A DNA stretch of 24,775 bases, taken from assembly GCA_030265145.1 (NCBI GenBank), contig JARBES010000120.1:17897712-17922486 (forward strand). Reading direction: 5' to 3'. Origin of the DNA: Strongylocentrotus pallidus. Its lineage: Eukaryota; Echinodermata; Echinoidea; Camarodonta; Strongylocentrotidae. The translations under genes and the position numbers were made by a program. The notes under the pieces were generated by a model that had not been told where the DNA came from, did no database searches, and was given only the letters and a program-made list of their open reading frames with translations. Below, piece by piece: positions 1-12,100 of this stretch; the stretch's first letter is position 1; each line of letters starts with the position of its first letter.

Positions 1-108
1 CAATATAAATACAGCAATAATTAGCATCAATATTAATTACCGGTACTCTAATTTATTTTACAATGTCCATTTCTTATGGTTCAGCTATACATACAATGCC
101 AATCTTAC

Positions 109-189
109 CTCTTTCTGTTCTTCGCTTCCACGTTCAAACAGAATAGCCTTGGTCATACTGGCTTCTGCTTCTTTACCGAGGTCTCCAAT
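109..189 (-). CDS. Exon 20: TPR helices, last exon in window
   Basis: 27 codons, phase 0 at both ends (TTTCAG acceptor, GTAAGA donor). IGDLGKEAEASMTKAILFER. The gene continues left of position 1; bases 1-108 are intron. Confidence 0.85.
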
Positions 190-3100
190 CTGAAATAATA
201 ATAATGGAACATTCCTCATCAGGTACTGTCTTCTTGTAGTGAGAACTGACACCATCTGTCTCCATGGAGAGAAGCGCACTATGGAACATGTCCTAGCCTA
301 CCCATTGGGTATTGGGTCTCTTCTTCTGTTTATTATTTATTTGTTGGTCTATAAGAATAAATGATCAGCAGTATAGGCTGAAGGGGTCAGTTTACAACTA
401 AAATAATAAAATATATGAAACATATAAACATGGATAAACAAATGAAATATAGTACAAACAAAACGAAAAATACCAAGTATTAAACATTGCATCAGTAGAC
501 CTACACATGTGATATCAAAGAGATAAGGTTATAAAAAGGTACACAGGGAGAGGGTGAGAGGGAAAGGGAGGGACAAGGAAAATAAAAATGGGGTAAAATA
601 ATGTGAATGCTAAGATGAGGGAAAAGATAAAAGGTGAGGAGAAATAGAGCCCAGAGTGAAAAAGAGGGACAGAGAGGGACAGAGAGAGAAATAGAAAGAG
701 AGAGAGGGGGAGGGGGAGATAGAGAGGAAGAGAAAGAGAAAGAGAGAGAGAGAGAGAGTGAGATAGAAAGGAAGAGAAAGAGAGAAAAGTATGGTATAGC
801 TGATTGGGATTGAGATGAGGAATAAGAATTCTATGAGATGTTATTGTCATATTTGCCATGTGTTTACCTCTTTGAACATCTGTATGGATGTTTCTATGTG
901 TGTCTTAGATTCTTCGTAAGCTTCAGCTGCAGAGAGCGTGTTATCTCCTTCACACTCCATCCAGGTGTTCAGGTCGAAAGCAAGGCGCATCAGCGTGTTT
1001 GCTAACCTGAACTGAAGAAAGGAAAAAGAAAGAAATTGACTTACAAACAAACAAGACTTATCATGAAAAGAAACTTGGAGTCACTTTGTTGAGCTTGGGG
1101 TTCCATAAATCGGTCTATGATGTTTGGAGATTGTTTTACTCTACTGCTATTAAGAAAGCATGTATATGCTTGTAAGTAGGTAACCTGGGGCCCGTTCCTC
1201 AAAACCGTCATAAGTCTAACTTCTTCACTATCCCATTGAAACGCGTGTTAATTCTATAACACACGTTTCAATGAAATAGTAAAGAAGTTAGACTTATGAC
1301 GGTTTTGAGGAACGGGCCCCAGGGGACTGAATGCTATTAGTCCTCTCCAAGGGACTTGGTAATGAGGATTAATGCCTTACCATAGAGCCCATTTTCTTGA
1401 AACTTGTTATCAATAACAACAAGATACTATGACTGTTATAAGCTGAGATCCTTAAATTTGATTAGCTACGAGCTGATTCGGTAGTAATAATCATTGATAA
1501 GAAGTTTTATACAACAGGGCCCTGGACAAATACATGTATTATTTACATCTGAAGTATTGGCTTAACTTGCTTGAGTTTGACCTTTTACTTATTAGCAAGT
1601 GCTAGTTTCATAAATCACACACATTAAACTTTTAATTCATAGTAGTATTTGATGTGTACAGTGTATGACTAACTTTCAGCAGAGCGATAACAATATAAAC
1701 TTTTTGCACAATTGTGCCCAGGATTGTTGAATTCAAACGTCATTTGACGTCAGAAATATGAAAGGAAAACAGTAATTTGAAAATCTTCAAATTGGCAAAA
1801 TGTTGAAAAATATATTCATTCAAATTTTCAAAGTGAATAACGATTATGTAAACTAGGATCATTGACATGTGGATTAGACTACATGCATTGTATATACCTT
1901 GTGAGAGGGTCCTTCTAATGTTTCTCTGATTGCGACAGCCTTCCTGCAGTAGTCAATGGCAGGTCTCAAGTCAGAGATCTGTTCTCTTGTGATGAAATCA
2001 TGCAGCTTGGCAATCTGTCAGAATAAGCCAGTTCAAATGAATTATGGTGATTAATTTTTAAATGATTTAAATTCTGTCTTTCAAAACTGAAAGACAAACT
2101 AGGTCAAACATGATTCCATAATTTTGTAGCATGAAGCTTTTAGAATACCAGTCACTCACAACATTTGCAAAAACTTCATGAATGGAATATATCTTTTTAG
2201 TTTTAAAGTAGATCTTTAAGCTACATTACCTCATCAAAGAGTTCCCCGCACAAGTCATAAAGCTCCACGAGTCGCTCTGGTTCAGAATCTAGTTGCTCAG
2301 TCTCTATTTCAAGAACTTTATTAATAATGCCCTGAGCTGCTTTGTACTGGCCTGCCTGCGTGCTGTATGAAAATAAGATGGTAAAGTTATTATGTCTTAA
2401 GCTGGGTTTTAGTGGTAGATAAAACAATAGCTACATCAACAAAATGTGAAATCTTCAATTTTTCCAAAGAATAATATATATGAAGCACGTATTAACATTC
2501 AATAACTGGTCGTATTTAATCTTTTTGTTCCAATGGATTTTTCTTGTAACCATTATCATTACCGGTAAGTATTTGGCGTCACCTGTGCCTGGGAGGCGAA
2601 AAGTGAACTGAATCACTGGAACCCTCGGGTCTCTCCTCCCGGTATAACTGATTGGGGATGTGCAGGTGAACCACTATAGTGGGGCTTCCCCCTACTCTTA
2701 TACGATGAGGATAAAAAAGACTTCAACAAACAGTCATGCTTTCTGTTCTTTTGAATGGATGTTATATGAGACAAGACGACACATCAATAAACTGTCATAT
2801 ATTAACTTCTTTCAAATGAATGTTTCTTGAGACAAGAATCCAATCAACAGTCCCATTTACTATGCTCTTCAATGGTTCTTACAACAGACAAGACAAAACA
2901 TCAAAAAAGTATTTATGCATAATTCAATGACAGACAATTTTATGGGTATTATACACTGTACATGTACATGTATATATCTTGATAATTCAAGTCAGTATAA
3001 AATTAGTTTGGTACTTTGACACTTACAGAATGTGTGCAAGGCAGCTGAGTTTATCTGCAGTCTTTTTAGGATCATCAATCGACATAGAATCACTCATCTC

Positions 3101-6100
3101 AGTGTATTTAGCTGCCATTGTATCATACTTCTCATCCATCTGTAGGAAAATAAAGGTACAAGTTTTAAGCAAAATCATATTAAACGTAAGAGCCAAATGT
3201 AAATGCCCATTACACAAAAAAAGTGAATACACGGCAGATGGTTATTTTGCATGAATCAGAACCAGATGAATTCATTCATCAGAACATTTATTAGTGCATT
3301 GGAGGCAAGATAAACCTTGGTTTTTATTCTGAATAAAAAAAACGTGATTAATTGGCAAACATTGAAATGCTGGCAAAACTAATAAGACCAATATTATTAC
3401 CTTTCTTTAAACCTGGGAAGGTCTCTATGGTTTTGAATGTACAAGGAAGAATGTACTGTATTGGATCTTAAATAAGCCAATCAATAATCGAATAACAATG
3501 TTATTACTTTTTATGCAAAGTGTGTGAAAATAATAATAATTATTATTTAAAAAAAAATACTTTATAGACTTCAGATCACATCCCTATACACTTCTAAAGG
3601 TTAGAGATTATTTCCACCCTTCTTTTAGCTATATAATTACACTGAGAAAAATCCTGTCTTATATTTGGTTTCTATTCTATGAATTTTAATTTTAATTTGT
3701 ATTTCTATTACCTTTCTCCAGTAAGAAAGAAGCTGCGAGCTGTAGTCTTCATTGTACAGACCCTCGATCATATCCCAATCACAGATGCATTCAGTCAAAC
3801 GCTTCTTGTCTCCTAGCTTGATCAATTGATAAGGGTATTCCTGAAATACAAACATAATTAAATTGCTATCTTGAATTGTCTTATTCTAATACTAAAGATA
3901 TCAACAAAGCAACAGAAACAAGAAGGCCAAATGATAATAATTATAGGTATAAACAAATCTGAATGAATTCAATTTCAATTTCATTTATTTCCACAGATTC
4001 ATAAAAGACAATATAAATTACAATCAAATATAAAAGCATTAAAACAAAGATGAACCTGCAGAGGGGATGATCAAAAACCACAGAGGTTTATCGGGGATCA
4101 TCCCCTGCTTACAATTACAATATTAAAATACAATAAAAAAAAAAAAAATAAACAATAAACACATACAAAAACATACATAAATATTACAAGCAAATCTATG
4201 TGTGAATTAAGGAAGAGACAATAATAAAATGTATGTACATCATCTGACACGTACCTCAACTTTCCTCTCCAGATTGGACACATTTTCAAAGTAATCGGCC
4301 AGTTTTGTGTTCCACCAGCGTACAAGAGTTTCGTTCATGGCTGCCCCCTCCTCCTCCTCTTCTTCATCACCCTCTCCTTCCCCAGCGAGCCGGGCATTGA
4401 AATACTTCTTTCTGATGGCCTTGCTGAGGGAGCGGTGGTAGAAGTCCAGCCGCCCTTCTCCGCTGTCCCCGAAAGGTCGCAGGAAAGGTCGTAGGGCGCG
4501 GTAGACCCGGGCCCACTTGACGGCGGGGAGCGGCTGGAGCTTGTTGGATTTCTCCCTCTTCTCACTGGCACCTGAACATTTCAAAATACAGAGAAGATAC
4601 AGTCAACCCTGCTTTAGCGACTACCTGTATAGAAAGACCACCTATCTATAGAGACTACTTTTCATGTCTCCTTCGAAGATTCTTCACATCCAGGTTTCAC
4701 TGTATATGAAAAGGGTTCTATTTTGATAGCAGTTACAGGAGATTAAGCGACACCAATTTCACAAAAAAAGAGAAGATACAGTCAAATACATGGAAGATAA
4801 AGTCAACCCTGCTTTAGCGGCCACCTGTATAGAAAGACCACATTTTCTGTTTCCCTTGAAAGTGGTTTGTTATTGAAACATATGCTAAAGGAACCTGTAT
4901 ATAAAGACCACCTGCCTATAAAGACCACTTTTCTTGTCTTCCTTGAGCTGTCTTTACATACAGGTTTCACTTAATATGAAAAGGGTTTTCTTTTGATAGC
5001 AGTTACATGAGATTAAGCGACACTCATTTCACAAAGTTCTCTGTCTCATGAATCACCAGGTATCACAGCAATACTGGACAACATCTTTTGCTAATCCTTA
5101 TTTGTCATTCCTTTTCACAGGACATCAAATAATTCAAATGTGTATGCCTAGTGTTGCATCTTACAGCAAACAATTGTAATTTCATGCCTCCTAAGATGTA
5201 TGCTTTTGGTTATGGTGGTTATTTCACCAGACTGCTAAGAAAGCATAAATGTTTGTGACTATTAAAGCAACCAGAGGACCAACGGCTTTAGGTCCTCTCC
5301 GAGAGACCTGGTAATGAGGATTAATGCCTTACCAAAGGGCACTAGTGCATAGACTTGGTTTCGAACCCGGGTCACCGGATTACGAGACCACTGCTCTACC
5401 GACTGAGCTATCGCGCCTCCTGCTTGATGCTAATATGTGATACGTAATACATGCAAAGCATGTGGATTAAAGGTATTAAAGGAAGCATCAAAAAGGTAGA
5501 TTTTGGGGGCATTAAGATCATGTCCAAGTTTCAAGCCTGTAGGCCCTGTTGATAAGTTTCATAACATGCAAATAAATAAATGATTGATGAATTATCTCAT
5601 CTTACAAACCCTTTTCCTTGTTGTTCTCTCCGTCATCAGAAGGCATCAGGTTATCCTCATCTCCAAGGATGGCCAGGAGCTCGGCCTCCAGGAGCCCTGA
5701 AGAGGAGCACTCCAGGAGACACAGGGTGGCTACCATAAGGCTCCCTCCACTCTCATCTTCAAACCTCTCCAGGACTTGGGCCAGGAGCCTGAAAAGAGAA
5801 ATAGACAGGTTATTTGTCTCATAGGGAGGGAAGGAGATCAGCCTCTAGGAGCCCTGAGAAGGAGCATTCCAGGAGACACAGGGTAGCTACCATAAGACTC
5901 CCTTCACTCTCATCTTCAAACCTCTCCAGGACTTGGGCTAGGAGCCTGAAAAGAGAAATAGACAGGTTATTTGTCTCATAGGGAGGGAAGGAGATCAGCC
6001 TCCAGGAGCCTTTAGAAGGAGCACTCCAGGAGATACAGGGTAGCTACCATAAGGCTCCCTCCACTCTCATCTTCAAAACTCTCCAGGACTTGGGCCAGGA

Positions 6101-9100
6101 GCCTGAAAAGAGAAATAGACAGGTTATTTGTCTCATAGGGAGGGAAGGAGATCAGCCTCCAGGAGCCTTGAGAAGGAGCACTCCAGGAGATACAGGGTGG
6201 CTATCATAAGGCTCCCTCCACTCTCATCTTCAAACCTCTCCAGGACTTGGGCCAGGAGACTGAAGATAAGAAATAGACAGGTGATACATCATAACATACA
6301 ACTCAGCCTCCAGGAGCCCTGAGGAATATTCCAGGAGACACAGGGTAGCTACCATCAAGCTCCCTCCACTCTCATCTTCAAACCTCTCCAGGACTTGGGC
6401 TAGGAGCCTGAAAAAAGACATTTACACATCAATATTAATCAATCTTTGTCTCATAAGGAGAGAAGGAGATCAGCCTCCAGGAGACATGAGGAGGTGCACT
6501 CCAGGAGACACAGGGTAGCTACCATTTGGCTCCCTCCACTCTCATCTTCAAACCTCTCCAGCACTTAGGCCACAAGCCTGAATAAATAATAGACATGTCA
6601 TACATCATCCTTTATACATCTTTGTCATACAGGGAGAGCAGGAGTTTGAAAGTTGCAATCGCTATAATTATGAGCTCTCCATCTTGGCTGGATCAGTATT
6701 GTCTCTGTGATGTAGTGGTGGACAAATCTCCAATTTGTGCCAGCTATAAGAGTGCTGCACAAGGACCACTCTATTAAAGGGGGTGTAGCATGACGAGACT
6801 ACATGTCTTTCCCGTGGCCTGATTTGGGGCCAATCAGGTATAATACGACTACGGACGACGCGACCGCAGCATTCACGTGCGTGCAAACATACGCGAAACC
6901 GAAGCGTGAGGAGAACTTTGGTCTGTTTCGCAAACGCTAGCTCGCTGACCGCTTATCAAGTCCATTCGTTTACGTGCAGTTGTTTAAAAGAAGTCGTAGA
7001 TGGCGTTAATCAATATTTGCCATGCTACACCCCCTTTAAGAACTATTTGAATGACATAGACTTACTCTAGAAGACCATCTGCCAGTGTGTTGATCTTGTC
7101 TGTGACCTTAGCGAAGACACCGTAGACTCGGAGCTCTTCACAAGCGATAGACAACCACAGAGGGTTCTGAGATGCTTCCTTGCTAAGAAGACTCACCATC
7201 TGCTCCTCGTCCAGACGCTTGTTGAACTGACCTAGCATCTCCGAGACAATCTCCTGTTTAATAAAAGATAAACATCGAATATGACGGGGGTTGGGTGTCC
7301 ATGCAGACACTTAACAAACAAACAGCCTTCTCTTTTGCCTTAAAATTATACAAAAAATATTCATCAAATAGCAATAACCATCATGAATATTTGTCCTTTG
7401 TAATATTGTCCAACATAAGTCTTAGAAGATTCATGAAATACTGCGTGTAAACTCTTTCAAATTGCTGTTTTAAATCAACTATCTGTATACATAACCTGTC
7501 TGGCCACACATCGTCTGGGTTTACTGATCATAAAATTGTATTGTGAAAGAAACTGTGAAGAAGCTGATTGGAAAGGTTGATTGTACAAAATACACATAAC
7601 AATACCGTAAGTACATGTAGTGTGAATAATCAAAGGGAAATCCAACATTGATAGCGAGCTTCTCTACAATAAAGTAGAAAGATCAGAGAAGCATAAGGGT
7701 GAGAGTTTGAATGAAATCTGGAAAAAATGAGAAAGTTATGAATGCTTGAAAGTTGCAATCACTATATTTATGGGCTCTCAAAATTGGCTGGAATGGTATT
7801 GTCTCTGTGATGTATTGGCCTCCACTTTCCAATTTGTTCCAAGACACAAAATGAATGAAATTTCAATTTTTCAAAATGTATGGTCTTTTCTTGTTAGAGC
7901 ACTTGTAATAATGAACTCTCCATTATATATTTCGAGCAGTGAAGGCACTTGGGAGGAAAAACTTGAATTGGTGATATTTCTGTACGAATCACAAATGGGA
8001 GAGTTATCCATCACTATGTCAGAATCCACAGACAAAATTACCAATAAAGCAAATTTTTCACTTCTACTGGAACTCAACTTTTCAAGGGTGAGTTAGATAA
8101 CACAGAGAAATGCTTATCTTCATGCACAGATATGGATGACTGAAAGCAACAACAACAACAAAATCTTTACAGAAATCTTGAGAGCTGGTATAAAGTATTT
8201 CATAACTCATTATATATATAACTACAACTACACCCCAACAAAAATATGGCAGGGGGATTAATGGAGACTGAATGATCTTACCCTTCTGGACTCCATGTCC
8301 AGAGGAGTGACAGGTAGCTCCACCGGTTTGATCTTCCTCTCTCTCAGCATACGATGAGGTGGAGTCTCGTTGATCATGGAGAAGACGCAACGGACCTGGG
8401 GTGCCAGTTTGGATGGCAACCATCTTAAGGTGGAAGCCGTTCTGTCCTCATCAAGCTTTGAACAGCAAAAGAAAGAGAAATGTGTTTTTATGGAATTCAT
8501 GGAATTTAAAATTATGGAGAAGATACAACGGACCTTGGGCGCCATCTCAGATGGCAGCCATCTTAGCATTGAGGTTGTTCTATCTTCATCAAGACTAGCA
8601 GTGACAGAGAAATGATAATCAACTGTTTAAGACCCAGACTCTCTAGACATATGCACAGTCAAACCTGCTTTAATGACCATCTGGCTATAAAGAAATGTTT
8701 GTCATTGAAACATGTACTAAAGGGACCTGTACATAAAGACCTTCTGCCTATAAAGACCACTTTTCTTCTGGGAACACTCTTTATGATGGGAAAAGTAATT
8801 ACACCCCTTATAATACATGTAATAGTGATAACAAATAAAATCCTCTTGGTCATGGAATTAAACAGCATCTTCAAATGAATTCATGTCAACTTTTTCTCAT
8901 AGTTGCATGAGGAATACTCAGTTTGGTTTTGAAAAATGACATGACAACTTTTTCTCAAAATTATATGAGGACGAGTCACTTAAGTTTGGAAAGTGAAATT
9001 GTCATTACTATCGATCTGCAAGCTATAATAATAATAATAATAATAATATTGGATATTTACATAGCGCACATATCCACCATGCATGGTGCTCAAGACGCTC

Positions 9101-12100
9101 CAAAATTACCCCCGGCTCTGCTAGGCAGCCGATTTCGGCGCTCACAGCATTCAAAGAATTCCTTCCTACCGGTACCCATTTTACACCTGGGTGGAGAGTG
9201 GCAAATGTAAATTATTCTATGCACCATATAGAAAGAGATATTAATTTTAACACAATTAGAACTGATTTAATACATACCTGGTTGAGAGCATCAATGACGA
9301 TGATTGTTGGCTTTGTGTTTGGGTTTGAGAGGGCACTGCTTGCAATCTGACATGCTGATTCATAGTCCTTAGGCATGTTAGAGTCCTAACAACAAAGAGC
9401 ATACATGGGACTATCAAAGATAATGCTCAGAAAAAGAAGCTAGGAATATAGCTGCACGGTAGGCATAAGTGTGCCAGGGTAAAACAGCTATCAGAACATC
9501 ATAGGATTATAAAGCAAATAATAACAGACTACTAGACGGCAATTCATCAAACTATTCAGGTTTAGTTGAGTACATAATAATACTAAAGTGAAGTACCAAA
9601 ATGAATCAAACATGGTTAGATTTCGAACTAGATCACAAGCAAAGGACACTTTCATTATATTCAGTTTCAAAACAACATTGAAGAGTGGTGATCTTAAGAT
9701 TTTTAAGTACATAGTATAAGATGATGTCAAAAAAAATTATGGTCTGCTCTTTCGACAAAGACCAGTATTTTAAAGATAATGTTCAGCTGATAGCTCCAAT
9801 CACAATGAGTATGTTTTCATAATTTTTTCTTCGCAGTATTATACAACTGTTATATCATTCACCTTGATGACTGCAAATACTCCTTAACTATGATAATGTA
9901 CTTACATTACAGACTTTGAGTTCTCTGAGAAGTTTGTCATCATAATTTTTCTTTGCAGTATTATACTACTGTTTAAATCATACATTCTCGATGATTGCGA
10001 ATACTCCTACACTATGATAATGTACTTACATTACAGACTTTGAGTTCTCTGAGAAGTCTTTTGATCATTTTCTCTGGATTAGTGGATCCTGGGATTGCAC
10101 CGACAAAGTGATAGAATATGTTCCAAGGTCCCTGCCCACTGAAGAAGAAGAAGAAGAACTTTGATTTAGTGAAATTGAAGCATCCAACATTAAGAATCTT
10201 GACGAGACATGAATTCATTAAAAATCTTCATTCATCATGGATCAAAAACCTGGACACCCACACTGTTTGTAGTTTGTAGAGGATGACGTGGATCCTAATC
10301 AATAATGATTGGTTGAGAGCATACACGTGACTAGGCATTTATTTTGCCTATAATGTAATTTTGATAATGACCGGTCATTATCAAATGCTAATGACCAGTC
10401 ATTAGTAAAATCATGTTATAAAACATCATTTTATAAAACAATTAAAACAAATGATACACATCATTTTGTTCGGGCATTAGTAAAATTACCAACACTTGAT
10501 ACCTTCAAAACAGTCCAAACACCCTCGGCTATCGCCTCAGGTGTGTTAGACTGTTCCAAAGGTACCTTGTGTGGGTAATTCTTACTAATGCCCTTTACTG
10601 CTGTGTATTATTTGTATAATAATACATTTTACTTCAGCCAAAATTTGACTGTGGCAATCCCCCTTTTGCCCCATTTGGCAAATAAAGCCACTAAAAAGTA
10701 AAGTTGAATAAACTGCCCTAAGGAATGCATGTACCTTGGTATTTCTCCCTTGGCAGCCCTCAAGCATGCTACATCAGCAACCCTGGCTAGGAGAGAAGAC
10801 TTGCCGCTACCTGGTCCACCAAGAAGGATGAGGGCGCTACACTTTTCCTTGTCCAGGATGTAGGATTCAATCTGTAAGATAGATTGGCAATCATAATAAA
10901 CAGATGTAGGTATTGAGTAAGTAATTGACTGTAATTGATGTATTTGTCTGCTTTGTATACACAATTGATACCAACATCAGGGTCCTGTTTCATACAACTT
11001 TTTATCAATGAAAACGCTAAAATTGTATAACAAATTTGCTCTCATCCAATCAAATGCAGGGATTTCGGTAGCTTATAACGAATTGAACTGTTGAAATAAT
11101 TCAATTCTACATTTGCAACACTCAACCCAGATGATGTAAATGGGTACATATTGTACATTGATGCACGAGCTTCAAAACGTGAATTATTTGTTTGATAAAA
11201 CGGGTCAGCAATATGAATATGAAGTCGAGAAAAGAGCAACAAACCCATTCAAAATGCCAAGTGTCGCAGTCTTGGAGGCCGCCATTTGCTTTATTGAATG
11301 ACATTACACACACTGTACACACCGACAAACAGTACAATGCAGGCATCATAGTCCTTTACCATTTTAAACTGCATGCAATCTACTGCATCTTATTTTGCAC
11401 ACGACAGAGATACGCATACGCTCATCTTAGCCATGCTTTATCACTTTCAGCCATTGGTGATCACTTTTTGATGGGAACTTTTTGCATGGTTGGAAAGAAA
11501 GATGCATTGTCATTTGCCTCCGTGAGAGCTCACATGCTCACATGTCACTTTTGTGAGCCCTGGCCCACACGTTGCTCCCTCTCTTTTCCCCTTGTTTTGT
11601 TTATGTATCGCATGATCTGTCAAAATGTCATTGTATTGTGCTTTTATGATTGGCCTAATAAATAATAATCATAATAATAATGATTTAATCAACTAGATTG
11701 CCTACATTCTAGAACCTGTTTTATAATGTATTTAAAGGCATCGCTTAACAATGTCAAATCAGAGATGCACGGCCCTACGTGTTATCAGTGTCTGTAATAT
11801 GGTGTAATATTGAAGCCATAAAAAAAATTGCGCTTCAAAATGATCAAGAAGTGCCTCAAAAAAGTAAAAATATTTGAGTGACCGGTTTTACCATACTCGT
11901 TTCACCCAATAGACTGCAGTGTTATGAAAACCGTTAGGAAAACACAAAATTTGGTTCCGATTTCCAATCATAAATATCTTACAATCAGAAAAGCGATCGG
12001 CTTGTAAAAGTCATGGGGTTCCTGACTGGCTAAAGGTTTATAAATATGATTGCAGCATGAGCTAAATTCAGGATTTTGTTTCAGAATCTGAGACAAAGTT

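Noticed and set aside
515-859. Open frame full of Ser-Leu repeats on the minus strand
   Set aside because: It is the translation of the purine-rich (AG)n tract; no splice or coding support.
5340-5420. tRNA-Thr-like gene on the minus strand
   Set aside because: Boxes A and B are good, but the acceptor stem does not pair and a SINE body follows, so it is a SINE head.
7746-8096. 116-residue open frame on the plus strand
   Set aside because: Lies within a repeat inserted only in copy A; no recognisable domain.
8145-8162. (CAA)n and similar short arrays as a CRISPR-like or regulatory array
   Set aside because: Simple microsatellites; no spacer structure anywhere in the window.
11192-11665. 157-residue open frame on the plus strand
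   Set aside because: No family resemblance, lies in an intron of the main gene, and the allelic copy (17800-18110) does not keep it; treated as chance.
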